From Stemphylium vesicarium (lineage: Eukaryota > Ascomycota > Dothideomycetes > Pleosporales > Pleosporaceae): 64,000 nucleotides of DNA. Of the stretch, positions 33,454 through 44,061 are shown piece by piece; the stretch's first letter is position 1, and every line of letters starts with the position of its first letter. Location: contig QXCR01000114.1 of assembly GCA_004380135.1 (NCBI GenBank), positions 1 to 64,000 of the forward strand, in the 5' to 3' direction. Under the pieces are notes generated by a model. It did not search any database, was not told where the DNA came from, and saw only the letters and a program-made list of their open reading frames with translations. Made by a program: the position numbers and the translations under genes.

Positions 33454-34053
33454 CAGTAAGCAGAAGGACGGAGATGCTGCTGCTGCGGTATCAACACCAC
33501 CTGTGGTGCAGTGGCAGGTTGGTGACTAGAAACCCAGCGAGAAAGTCATGAGTCTGTTCGAAAGCCTAGGACGGCAGGAGTGGCTTGATCTCGAGTGGCA
33601 CAAGTATAGACGTTTGACCGAGCCCGACGTGCTGGGAAACTACTAGTCTTTACCCATATAGTCGGGCACCCAGAATTCTTTGTTAAGGATCTCGAGGACA
33701 AGTGATTGATTATGCGATCGCAGCAGCGGGGAGAGCGGAAACGTGTGTCCACCATCATCGAGGAAGCATCCCGAAGAATCATCTCGCACTAGGACATAAG
33801 TAAGCCCTATCTTGTGCTCTCTTATTTCCGGTAAAGACTGACTGTCGAACGCTAGGTCGGCGAAAGCATTCCTGGGCGCATACGACAAGAATAAGGCAAA
33901 ATGACAAAGAATCATCCCATACACCGAATACAAATGTGTTACTACCCATGTCAGTCCAGGTGCCGACTTTGCGGAAGTCCTACCTTACGCAAGGCACCTG
34001 TTCCACCTCCCTTCAACAGCCCCCAAAAACCACCTCCAAAATCTCATACAGCA
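33454..34053. other. Intergenic
   Basis: A 32-codon ATG frame (33548-33646) is present, but it is too short to judge and unlike anything I know. Nothing else supported before the GNAT gene end at 34054. Confidence 0.35.
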
Positions 34054-34779
34054 TCAAACTTTAACCTCCTCTTCCCTCCTCCACATGAACAAAACATCCC
34101 CACCCCTAACCCCAGCCTTGGCCATCGGATTCCCCTCTCCCTCACTCGCATTCCCAACCACAGCATCGAACCCACAGGCCAGGTAAAACGCATTCGATCC
34201 CTCGGAAGACACGACACTCGCAGCAACGCCTTCATCCCGCGCGCGATCTATCCCCCACTTCACGAGCAGGCGTCCGACGCCGCGACGCGAAAATGCTGGA
34301 TCCACACCGCACAGCGCTAGATACCAATTCGAGGCCAGAGAGCCGGCCCAGTAGTGCGCAGTGTACGGAGCGGAGTCCTTGAGAAGATTGATCTTAGAGG
34401 GGTCGAGAGCGCGATTTGCGCGTGAGGAGTCGAAGGAGGGCCAGTGGGGTGTCGGATCGGTCCATTGTTTTTGAATCTGTTCCGCGCCGGTGTCGGTGCC
34501 TTGTCGGATCCAGATTGCCGCTCCGATCACTTGTTCTTCTTGCTGTTGATCTTTGTTGGTTGTTGGTGTGGTGACGACTATGATTTTGCTGCGTGGGGAG
34601 GACCAGTCGTGACGGATGAAGTTGTGCCAGAAGATTTGGACGTCGTCTGGATATGAAGCGCGGTGTGGATGTATTATCCGGCCGAAGAGGTCCTCGTCGA
34701 AGAATGCGCGTGTGCATACCTCGACTATAGCTAGCTCGTCTGAGGGCTGAGCTTCGCGAAGTCGCATAGCGCTGGTCAT
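34054..34779 (-). CDS. GNAT-family N-acetyltransferase
   Basis: Single exon, 241 aa. The N-terminal half begins MRLREAQPSDELAIVEVCTRAFF, the usual first strand and helix of GNAT enzymes. Acetyl-CoA-binding motif A is at about residues 165-195: LCGVDPAFSRRGVGRLLVKWGIDRA, containing the R-x2-G-x-G/A loop (RRGVG). A motif B-like VSSEGSNAFYLACGFDAV follows. The length and the W-rich middle insert resemble unnamed ascomycete acetyltransferases. The substrate (small molecule or protein amine) is unknown. Cytosolic or nuclear, no signal sequence. Confidence 0.85.
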   Translation of the reverse strand: MTSAMRLREAQPSDELAIVEVCTRAFFDEDLFGRIIHPHRASYPDDVQIFWHNFIRHDWSSPRSKIIVVTTPTTNKDQQQEEQVIGAAIWIRQGTDTGAEQIQKQWTDPTPHWPSFDSSRANRALDPSKINLLKDSAPYTAHYWAGSLASNWYLALCGVDPAFSRRGVGRLLVKWGIDRARDEGVAASVVSSEGSNAFYLACGFDAVVGNASEGEGNPMAKAGVRGGDVLFMWRREEEVKV

Positions 34780-35139
34780 GATCGAGGGATTTTTGAGTAG
34801 GTTGGAATGCTATGTTGCATGATTAACCGATGGCTGGCAGCCTTAAGTATACTCACCACCTGCTAGTCTTCATGGGGTTAAACCATAAGCTCCTCTGCTC
34901 CACTGACAATCGAGCTCATAATCTCTTAAACGTACCGCGTACTTGAACGAGACTTTTTATAAGTACTATCTGTCTGTATAATTTGACTAAGTACGATACT
35001 TGAATGGCCCTTCCCTAATGCATATTCTAGTCTAATCCATACTCACGTAGTCGTCCCAGTATAGTCAAATCGACAATGTAATCCAATGCGCCGTGTCAAT
35101 GCTGTTTATCCAATGTAAGTCAAGACATGTCGTCCGAAT
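34780..35139. other. Intergenic between two minus-strand genes
   Basis: Promoter of the GNAT gene and 3' flank of TAD3; AT-rich around 34900-35000. Nothing specific seen. Confidence 0.4.
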
Positions 35140-36455
35140 CTAAGCATGTAGGGTATCCTTGAAGCCGGTCTCGGCGTCGGCAGACTTGCCATCCTCCTTG
35201 AATTCCCAGGCCAGGAACTTCCAGTTGAGCTCACTCGGACGCCAGAATAGGCCGTTCTTCAGTCCAGTACCGGCTGATGATGAGTCTCCGGGGCCATCAG
35301 ATGTCATACCTCCAGTGTGTGGCATGCGCTTGGCGAATATGCATCGCCTGAACCTCGAGTGTAGGATGGCCATGGAGCACATGACGCAGGGCTCGTTGGT
35401 CAGGTAGATGTCAAGATCGACGCACAGGTAGCCGCTGGATGAGATGTTGTCCTTGTCGTAGTAGGTCTTTTCGACTTGGGTGAGAGGATTATCGCAGAAG
35501 AGCGAGCGGTCGAGGTATGCGGGGTCGGTACCGGCAACACGGAGACGCTTCTTCGCAACCATGGCAATGGCGCGATGAACAGCATGGGCCATGACATTGC
35601 CGGTGCCGGTCTGGGGCTCAGCGGTGCCGGTGAATGATCTCCAGCGGCAGTCGCCAGCGACAGCGATGACCTCGGGGATATTCTTGGTGCGGTCGACGAC
35701 CACAACGCCAATCTTCTCGCCCAGGCACTCGCTCGATATCTGCTGGCCAGCTGTTTTGGCCAAGGCGAGCCAATTTCCCGCTTCTGGTTGTATCTCGTCC
35801 TGGTTGCGCTGCACGAGACTTGGATGCGGGCCGTAGGGGTTGGTGTTCTTGTACGATATGGGCCAGTACTGGTCACTCCACTCGGCAGCCTGTTCGGCAG
35901 AGATGGGTGCAAGGGCGGGCACTGTCACATGGAGGATCCTCGGGGGCGCAGTCTTGCCGTCGAACGGCGGACAGGTGCGGATGAGAGCTGCGAGGTCGGG
36001 CTGGGGGATATGGCGCGTGGGACAGAGCAGGAAGTAGCGCACTAGGTCAAAATCTTTAGCATCAGCCTCGCCAGCAGCCGTGTCACCGCTTGGAGGGGTA
36101 GGAGAGGAAGATAATAATGCTGAGGCAGGATCATCTTCTTCACCTCTGGGAAGCCTCGCGGGCGGATAGAACTGCTTTTGCAGGTGCGGCGGCAGATACT
36201 TGAACTGCACCACGCGTCGCAGGTGAGAGATCTCGGACGTTTTGAAGTCGGGTAATGCTGCTTGCACGGCACTACACGGTTAGCACGAGAGATCAGGCAG
36301 CGGTACCAGGAGTGAATGCCTCACTCCTTGATAACATTGGCAAATTTGGCCGGCACCTCGACCACATAGACGCTGTGCGTCTCCAGGCTGGCGCGCACCT
36401 CGTCCTTGGTCCGAAGCGGGACGAGACGGCCTGCAAGTGGGCTTGGGGTGCTCAT
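35140..36455 (-). CDS. TAD3: tRNA-specific adenosine-34 deaminase subunit Tad3 (ADAT3)
   Basis: Exons 36455-36325 and 36271-35140 give 420 aa. The 53-bp intron starts GTGAGG, has GCTAAC and ends GTAG. N-terminal part: LVPLRTKDEVRASLETHSVYVVEVP, as in Tad3. The C-terminal deaminase domain carries HAVHRAIAM near residue 255 and LTNEPCVMCSMAILHSR near 340. The zinc ligands (His and the PCxxC cysteines) are kept, but the catalytic Glu of the HAE motif is Val, as is usual in Tad3/ADAT3. With Tad2 as catalytic partner it makes inosine at the tRNA wobble position. A divergent 677-bp region separates it from the MFS gene. Confidence 0.92.
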
Positions 36456-37132
36456 AGCATCGCCTAGGGGTATCAAACTGCGCTCAGGCGTCGAAATAAG
36501 CTACTATGCGCTGAATAAGCTGTCGTGTTGAGTCGGGCGTTTGGATGTGCAATGTTGGTTTGCAGAGGAATGACGGAGCCCTTTGGCCGCGAAAAATAAC
36601 AAAACCTCAGGGTCCAGCGGGGCGACGCTGCTCCGCCGGGCCTTAGCCCTTCCGCTTTCACTCCAGCTCCACCCGTTCGCTCCTCACCACCAGCCACCAA
36701 ACGAAAGAGCACATGGCGAAAGATGCTCATGTTTGACATGTTGGACCAAGAGTGAAGGAACGCCTCGGGCTAAGGGACGGCGAGCGCAACTAGTAGCCTG
36801 AGTCGTGGGTGTATCTCCCCGCATCACCATAGTAGCAAAAGAACGCCAATCTTCACTCAATATGGGGCCCCGCATGCGTCCATCCCGAGTCTCCGGTAAA
36901 AATCATCCAGACGACTCTTGACAGCCTTTCAACCCCAGTCATCTTGATCTGCCGATATGCATGGCGTTGGAGAAAACGTCCGCACCGCTCATGGGCATAT
37001 TAGGCTCCCTGAGCCAAGTCTATGCACTGTGCAGTCTTTACCCCACTACGGCATATGTAAAGCCATGCGTGGGTGCAATTTCCTTCATCGCACCCTTCCT
37101 GCCTCTCGTTTCGTCATCGTCGTGAGGTAGCC
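36456..37132. promoter_or_regulatory. Divergent promoter between TAD3 and the TRI12-like MFS gene
   Basis: No TATA box obvious on either side; a few G/C-rich tracts near 36600-36660. No other feature seen. Confidence 0.35.
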
Positions 37133-39145
37133 ATGGATACCAAGGCAGGAGCAACTCACATCGAGGCTGCTCACAGCCACGACGCGCACATTGTACCCAT
37201 CGACCAAGAAGCCAACGAGAACGTCAAGCATGTCAATCTTTCCTGGAGATCATGGATCGTTGTATTCTGTTGCTGCTTTGCGTAGGTCCCGTAAAAGCTC
37301 TCTGTGTGGCAGAATCTCACAGGCGTCCAGCGTAATGTCTCAGGTCTTCGTCGTCGTAGCTGCGGGTTCCGTTCTATCCTTCATTATTCGCGAGCTTGGG
37401 GAGCCTGCCATTGCAAGCTGGATCATTCAGGTATGGAATTCGAATCACCATATTGGCCGTGCTAGGCTCTGATCACTTCAGGGCCCCTTGCTCATGCAAT
37501 CAGTCCTGTCACCACCCGTCGGCCGCCTCTCTGATGTTTTGGATCGCAAACTATTCGCCACTATACCTCCTCTCATTGCCTGTGTCGGTGCTGTAATCTG
37601 TGCCAAAGCCACGAGCATGTCAATGTTGATTGGGGGCGGCATCCTCATCGGCACCACGCTTGCAACAATATCCATCGTCCAGTCGATTCCTTCGGAGATT
37701 TTACCCCTCAAATACAGACCCCTGGCAAATGGACTTGCTGGCGTTGCTGGTGTAATGGGCGGCACGTAAGTAAAATTACATGCTCGAGTTATCCGTCTAT
37801 GTGCGACAGCCGTTGCACCCCAAACATACTAACAACTCCGCAGTGTTGGCAGTCTAGCGGCTGGAGCTGTCACGAATCTCAGTCCGTCTGGCTGGCGCAA
37901 CATCTTCTGGATTCAAGTCGCGCTGCATGGTATCACATCACTCGGACTATTTGCATTCTACTGGCCCAAGAAACGCACCGACTACCCGCGCATGAGATTC
38001 AAGGAGTGGGTCTGGGCTTGCGATCCTATCGGGTCGTTGTTGCTAGTTGCCGCTGCCACTTTGATGCTTCTCGCTCTCAACTGGGCAGGTGGCGCCTACC
38101 CGTGGAGTGACCCGCATGTATGCGCCAACTTGACCGTTGGCATTGTTCTTTTCATCGCCTTTTGTCTCTATGGTATGTCCTTTGCCAATTTGTAACGCAT
38201 GCAGCCACTGACACGGTGTAGAGTGGAAAGGGAGATCCAATGGCATCGTCGCACACGTCTTCTTCTCTACAGGTCCCAACTTCTGGCTTTCGACATTTGC
38301 TTTCGCTATCGAAGGTTGGATATACTATTCCGCCATCAACGCCGTGACCCCGCAGCTCATTCTCAACGTTGGCCTCGAGGACAACTCTTGGGATATCGCT
38401 ATCAGACAACTTTCGTACAAGATTGCATCCATCTTCACGTCATTGGCAGTCACATGGTGGGCAACCAAATTCAAGGATCTAGTAAGTGCTCACGTCAGGA
38501 CATAGAGACGTCTGCTGATGATTGTAGAAAACCCCGCTCGCTGTCACTTTTGCAATCATGTTCATCGCGTCCATATGCTTCGCGTTTATCCGACCCAGTT
38601 GGGGTACGGAGCAAATTATCTTCACTGCGTTGACTGGCATCGGCTGTGCTGGCCCGCTCACATTACTTGTCGCATGCATCCAGTTCACAGCGCCACACGC
38701 CTTTCTCTCGACAGCAACCGGCCTCGCCTTCTCTGCCCGAGCCATCGGTGGCGCCTTCGGCACCGCAGTCATCTACGCCATCGTTAACTCGCGCATCGCA
38801 TCGCATCTCAGCCCGGACGTCAGCTCAGCCGCTACCAAAGCCGGTCTGCCCGAATCATCGGTCCCCGCACTTTTAGCAGGTATGAAGGGTAGTTCAGCGT
38901 CAAAATTCAGAGGCGAGGGTGTGCCCGGCGCAAATGAAACTATCATCAACGCTGCCTGGCATGCAAGTCACTGGTCTTATGCCAGAGCCTACCGACTTGG
39001 ATACTGGAGTGTCGTTCCTTTCGTGGCGCTCGCGACTATCGCTGTTGTCTCGATGAAGGGGATCAAACATTTGATGACTGAGCGGGTTGAAGCTACTGTA
39101 GAGCGTGAGAGCGATTATGAGAAGAACACGAGTGGCAAAGCTTAG
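37133..39145 (+). CDS. TRI12-like MFS exporter (siderophore/mycotoxin efflux type)
   Basis: Six exons (37133-37281, 37331-37430, 37482-37765, 37844-38172, 38222-38481, 38528-39145) give 579 aa with all phases consistent. Introns are 46-78 bp with GTAGGT, GTATGG, GTAAGT, GTATGT and GTAAGT donors. The polar N-terminus is followed by 13-14 helices. MFS motif A is recognisable after TM2 (VGRLSDVLDRK), and PSGWRNIFWIQVALHGITSL precedes TM6, as in the TRI12/fungal DHA14 group. That family includes trichothecene efflux pumps and siderophore transporters. The substrate is unknown here, and no biosynthetic core gene lies nearby. Confidence 0.88.
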
Positions 39146-39246
39146 AAGGAGGGGAGAAGAAGCAAATACTCGTAGGACTCAAATGTTGACATTGCATCAA
39201 AGCTTGTTTGACCAACTACTATAATTTTACCTCCCTACATTCCCCA

Positions 39247-40695
39247 TCATCTCAATAAACTACTCCCCTTCTTCTTCCCTCCCACACCTCCTTGTTTCCG
39301 CAACCCAAACCCCTGCGTCCCCTGTAGTGTATACAAGCGCTCACTCTGCTCCAGCCAATCTACACCGCGTGGTGGAGCTGGCTTACGCGAGATGCGCAGC
39401 AGTGGAGGCGTTGGTGAAGCCGTTGAACAAGACAATCCGGTTGGCAGAGGCGGTGCTGAATGCGAGGAAGAAGAGTATTGGGCGGATGGGCGAGACTGAA
39501 TCTCTGTAAAGCTAGGATGACGTGTGGTGGTTTTTAGTAGGGGCACGAAGGACAAGGCTCGACTTGGTGATGTACGTGGGGTTGGGAATGGTGAGGTAGG
39601 CGGATACATGCATGCTGCTGATATTGTTAGGTGCGTGTCTTCGTCGTTGTCTTCGTCGCATCCATCGTCGTCTTCTCTGTCCGCTACGCTGGTTCTCTGT
39701 AATGGCGCGTCTGCCGTAGACTCCTCGCTGGAATTCTCGGTGAGCAGACCTGGTGATGGAGGTTCCGGTAGCGGTTTGTCTAAACGAGGGGTAGTAGCAG
39801 CGAAAAGCACGATTGGAGGGTCTAGAATTTTTGGGTATCCGGGCGATGGCGTACATGTGTACGAGTTCGATATATGGTGAGCTCTCGAGTATGAGCGCTG
39901 TGGGTAGTGCTTGGAGCTGCATTGAACGCCTCGAGAGGTCTTGCTTGATCCGATATCCTTTCTTCTCAGATAAAACGCTGCCATATCTCTTAGCTTAATA
40001 TCATCGTCTGCACTCCATGGCATCTCCGTCTCTCTCCGCCTCTCCCCTAATCCATCCTCTTCTTCATAAACCCTAACATCTCCCAAGCCATCTCTATCCC
40101 ACCATCCCTCCGCCTCACTCACAAGACACTCACAACTCCCTCTCTCCACGCCCCTCAACAACCCCAAAATCCACCTATCCTGCCTAAACATTCCCTCAAT
40201 CACAAACGCACTCAACACCCCACTTACTCCCCTCTCCAAAAACAGCACTTCCAACACGTCCAAATCAGGTGTTTGTACCGGATCCAGCACCCGCGCCAAC
40301 GTCTCGAGGACGCAGTCCTGGAACGCTGCGTCGCGGAACAGCGTACCGAGGATGTGTGCGTATATTAGATCTAGACACTCTCTAAGCTGGAGTGATGAGT
40401 GGTGGAGGAAGCTTGAGGTGGGGATATGACCGCTGGAGAGGTAGGAGGTGTAGAGGGTGAAGGCTGTGGGGTGGATGGATGAGAGGTGGATTGTTGGAAT
40501 TGGAGTGAAGGGAGGTGTTCTGGGGAGGGGGAGGAGGGACCGGAGGTAAAGGGAGCGGTGGGCTGTGGAGTAGGGTACATGGATTGTTGAGCTGGGAGAG
40601 TGCTCGGAGAGTGTGGTTCGGCCGGCGAGTATGAAGGTTATGAGTGGATCGCCTGGGGTGATGGATCTTGCGATGAGTTTTCGCTGGGGTAACAT
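39247..40695 (-). CDS. BTB/POZ-like hypothetical protein
   Basis: Single exon, 482 aa. The first 150 residues fit a BTB-like arrangement: a first strand DPLITFILAG, a second strand and helix (STIHVPYSTAHRSLYLRSLL), IPTIHLSSIHPTAFTLYTSYLSSGHIPTS (the strand plus helix that precedes the BTB dimer end), then a helical pair LRECLDLIYAHILGTLFRDAAFQDCVLETL. The rest is Ser/Pro/Thr-rich and disordered with an acidic patch and a Lys/Gly-rich C-terminus. Many small unnamed ascomycete BTB proteins look like this. Faces the BTB-like gene at 41101 across a 405-bp divergent promoter. Function unknown. Confidence 0.6.
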   Translation of the reverse strand: MLPQRKLIARSITPGDPLITFILAGRTTLSEHSPSSTIHVPYSTAHRSLYLRSLLPLPRTPPFTPIPTIHLSSIHPTAFTLYTSYLSSGHIPTSSFLHHSSLQLRECLDLIYAHILGTLFRDAAFQDCVLETLARVLDPVQTPDLDVLEVLFLERGVSGVLSAFVIEGMFRQDRWILGLLRGVERGSCECLVSEAEGWWDRDGLGDVRVYEEEDGLGERRRETEMPWSADDDIKLRDMAAFYLRRKDIGSSKTSRGVQCSSKHYPQRSYSRAHHISNSYTCTPSPGYPKILDPPIVLFAATTPRLDKPLPEPPSPGLLTENSSEESTADAPLQRTSVADREDDDGCDEDNDEDTHLTISAACMYPPTSPFPTPRTSPSRALSFVPLLKTTTRHPSFTEIQSRPSAQYSSSSHSAPPLPTGLSCSTASPTPPLLRISRKPAPPRGVDWLEQSERLYTLQGTQGFGLRKQGGVGGKKKGSSLLR

Positions 40696-41100
40696 GATGG
40701 ATGGGTTGTTTGATGGGTGTGGTTTGTAGCCGGGTGGACTTTTTTTGGATTTTGGGCGTTGAAGCGGTGACGGGGAAGTCGGCTTGGAAGAGTAGGCTCA
40801 TGGCAGGGTTGGCGTGGGTTGTGGAAAGCTGGATGTGTAGTGTCGTTGGCTGTTATGCAGATGCTTCAGTCATGCGAACGTGTGGGCGTCATGTAATAGT
40901 AAAGTGATGACGATAGGTCTACGGCAAACGCGTCGTATCATTCACAACCCGCGTCATGATACGTTCGCTGTCGCCACTTCTCGGCTGCTGATATTAGTAT
41001 TAACTTTGCCCGGAACCTCACAGGATACGAAGCAGTGCTGAAAACAACTTCTTCGCTTTTAGGTCGACTCAAACAAATCACTTGCGACCGAACTTCCACC
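40696..41100. promoter_or_regulatory. Divergent promoter of the two BTB-like genes
   Basis: Compact divergent region; the plus-strand gene starts in a good context (CCACCATGG). No TATA box or repeat recognised. Confidence 0.4.
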
Positions 41101-42591
41101 ATGGTAAGACGCTTTAGAAGTGAGAGAACTTCTACGGCAAACGGCGATGTCAATGCCAGACATAGCGGCACACCACCACCCAGCCCGTGTGCTTTCCCGT
41201 GCGTCGACAAACAAGGATTCTTAGCGGTAGAAACCATGCAGCCACCGTCGTCTTGTGATAGAAAGCCCGCACATAGTTCGGCACGACCGAGAAGCAGGGT
41301 TGCGAGCAGCATCAAAGCTGAAATGGCGACGGTGAATAGTAACGATATGTCAAAAGGCCCTCGACGCCGGCCGAGTATCGAGGAACGTACGAGACAAAGC
41401 GCATATCATAATCTTCTTCAAGGCGGGGATCTGACAGGCGATGATAATGAAGAAGTAGAGGAAGTCGAGGAGTCAGAGTATCAGGAAGAGTCACCACCTA
41501 CCGAGCAACAATCACCAGCAACCGTGCCCTTAACCCAAAAATATATGGAAGCAGCAAAGCCGCCGCGCATGCTCAATGTCCTTTGCGGCACGCAGGATCC
41601 CGAGTCGAAATACTTTACACGCCGTTTAGTCCAAATCTCGAACAACAGCTTCAGCAATGACGATACCACATCTACGGCGACTTCATCTCTGCTCTGCAGC
41701 ACAGACGTGGATGCTGATGCGAATGAGCTCTATCGCATCTGGCGACATACCGGTGTCATTCCGACACGACACCGCGATATCGGTCTCGAACAAATAGAAG
41801 CTCATCCAGAACACACATGGCTCGCTTGTTGGCCGTTGATGAACGCCGCGATCTATGGGAACTTGTGCAAAGACGTAGACTTCTCAGATCAAGTGATGGA
41901 TCTGCTCGATGAGAAAGTCGTAAAAGGCGTTCGACCCAACTCGGACACTATCTCGCACATGTTCAGAGAGAGCAAAGAAGAGATACCGGATACACTGCGT
42001 CGTTTCGTAGTTGATCGCTGGATCGATGCAAATATGGAGGGTGTTGGGGATGTCGATCTGTGCAGTCAGCCGCGATTGTTCGTTCATGTAGCGCTCAAGT
42101 CGTCCTTGAGGCGCCTGTCACAGAGAACGGAAACGACTTATTCAACAGGTTGTGCATATCATGCGCATGTAGACCCGGAGGATTGCTATATGAAAACAAG
42201 TGGGCCGGCGAGGACTAGGAAAAACGAACGATATAGGATGCGCCGAGAGAAGTCGCGCGTGGAATCGGCGCAAGTAGCTGCAGACGCACATCAAAACGGC
42301 ATCAAGACGATTGATTGGGAGCAGCGCAGGTTATGCGACGTTCAGAGCAGACGCGATCAGACGCCCGCGTCCTGGATTGATGTGCACTCGCAGTCGAATG
42401 AGAGACTTGACTTGGAGTTCCATGAAGCCCGACAGTATGTGGGCGAAGGCGAACAACTACAAAGAAGCCTATTGGAAAAGACAAACTTGGATGTTGCATT
42501 GTTGACACCTCTAGTCGTTCACGGCGCGCACGTTGATGGGGTAGTGGGTGTGTCGGAGTTTGGTACACCGGCGACGTCGGTCGCCTCGTAG
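41101..42591 (+). CDS. Hypothetical protein with BTB-associated helical region
   Basis: Single exon, 496 aa from the ATG at 41101 (the frame opens upstream at 41035 but only with GTG). The N-terminal 150 residues are disordered, with an acidic stretch (Glu-rich around residue 120). The centre carries the pattern typical of the C-lobe of unnamed fungal BTB proteins: ELYRIWRHTGVIPTR, then LACWPLMNAAIYGNLCKDVDFSDQVMDLL, then RPNSDTISHMFRE...DTLRRFVVDRWIDANME. The C-terminal third is charged and helical. No catalytic motif. Possibly a Cul3-adaptor-like or transcription-associated factor, but that is inference from fold. Confidence 0.6.
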   Translation: MVRRFRSERTSTANGDVNARHSGTPPPSPCAFPCVDKQGFLAVETMQPPSSCDRKPAHSSARPRSRVASSIKAEMATVNSNDMSKGPRRRPSIEERTRQSAYHNLLQGGDLTGDDNEEVEEVEESEYQEESPPTEQQSPATVPLTQKYMEAAKPPRMLNVLCGTQDPESKYFTRRLVQISNNSFSNDDTTSTATSSLLCSTDVDADANELYRIWRHTGVIPTRHRDIGLEQIEAHPEHTWLACWPLMNAAIYGNLCKDVDFSDQVMDLLDEKVVKGVRPNSDTISHMFRESKEEIPDTLRRFVVDRWIDANMEGVGDVDLCSQPRLFVHVALKSSLRRLSQRTETTYSTGCAYHAHVDPEDCYMKTSGPARTRKNERYRMRREKSRVESAQVAADAHQNGIKTIDWEQRRLCDVQSRRDQTPASWIDVHSQSNERLDLEFHEARQYVGEGEQLQRSLLEKTNLDVALLTPLVVHGAHVDGVVGVSEFGTPATSVAS

Positions 42592-44061
42592 GCAGTCCGC
42601 TTGGTCAGGGTACAAGATTGTTTTTCCTGAGACCATGAATCTTTCATAGGATATTATGATAGAACCATAACAGTCCATCGCATAACATGCAGCTTCATGG
42701 GCAAACTGAAAGTGGACCAAATAAGAAACGTGTTGCTGGTATTTCTGCAAAGGGGCCGCATCCCCGAAGCACCGTGCAAAATCAGGGGTCGTATGAGAGC
42801 CGACCCCCCGAACATGTAAGCCCCCGGTTAGAGATGCTTATCTCGATTTGGCGTGCGCAGATGTGGCATCGTGGTAAGGATGCGATTAGCGGCGCGGAGT
42901 GGTGAGAATGGTGCGCATAGCGTCGGGTCGAACCTTTAGCTTATGGCCGGCAAGCGACTGGGGAAATCCATACATGCGATCTTCCTCATGCATCAGCGCC
43001 GCAAACCTCACGACTTTCTTTGTTGACTTGATAATCCGCCTTGTGCAACGTGAGCGGATTGCCAGAGCCGATGGAGGGCGTCATGGCTCGGGCCAAGGCC
43101 ACGCTGGCGTACGCACCATTTCTCCTGAGTTCGGGCCAGCAACGCTATCCACGTCACCACATTCTCGACCATGACCGATGCATCCGGTGCTGTTAACAAC
43201 GAGCTCGTACCTGCGTGCAACGTAACGCAATCATCACGCTTTAGCTATGGCACGAGGACATGTGTCGACGGCAGAGTCGTGTGGAGAGTCGCACTGAACA
43301 GGAAATCGATAGTCTAGGCATACACCCTCTCTCGTATCTTATCGACGCTGGGATTTGCACACACCATTGTGATGTCGTGCAGGCATTTTTCAACGACATG
43401 TGCAGTTCATGTTCCAGCAGCCAGGATGATATCGAAGCGGGTTATTTTTATCCGGATACGACCTTACACCGGGGCTTGACGTCGCCCTGTGAGGCGTTGG
43501 GTATTGCTTCCCCACATGGGCCAGCTGCTAGCGGAGCCGGGACAAGAGGGACCTTCCTTGTCTTTGCCGCATCGGGCCTTTCTAGAAGGCTCGGCTGCTT
43601 CAACAATTATCGATAACCACAAGGCGTTGGGGTTGTGAGGAGGGGCTTCAAGGGCGAATGGAAGGATTTTGCCTCGGAGCCCAGAGAAAAGAATCATCAT
43701 GCACAATTGTGTAAAGATGCCTTCAGACACAACTCAATCTTCTGTCTGGAAATGAGTCGGTCGTGCGCCACGGTCTGGAATCGATCATCGCCAGCATCTG
43801 TTCCTGCTTCTTCGTCGATGCGACATGGGCACTAATTCGCTCTTGCCCGTGCGGCTAATGCACGTCCGAACGCTGGGCCTGGAGCTTCCTCGCAGACGGC
43901 AACAATGCCCAGACACTGTAAACGTCACTAGCAATAAATACTTCCTCCAGCACCCATCTTTCAGTCTTTTTTCGCCCACGCCATTCCCAGGACTCTCATA
44001 CACCTTGTAATTCCTGTATTTTTCTCATCAATTAACTACATTCCTCTTTAATACCGTCATA
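42592..44061. promoter_or_regulatory. Intergenic and long promoter of the GH17 gene
   Basis: No gene supported. Contains two AGGGG pentamers within 40 bp near 42748 and 42783 (stress-response-element-like) and a weak TATA-like AATAAATA at about 43933, some 125 bp before the ATG at 44062, with a pyrimidine-rich leader. Confidence 0.4.

Noticed and set aside
33335..33551. Poly-Ser and poly-Val frames over the (TAG)n tract
   Set aside because: Pure product of the microsatellite; third frame is all stops.
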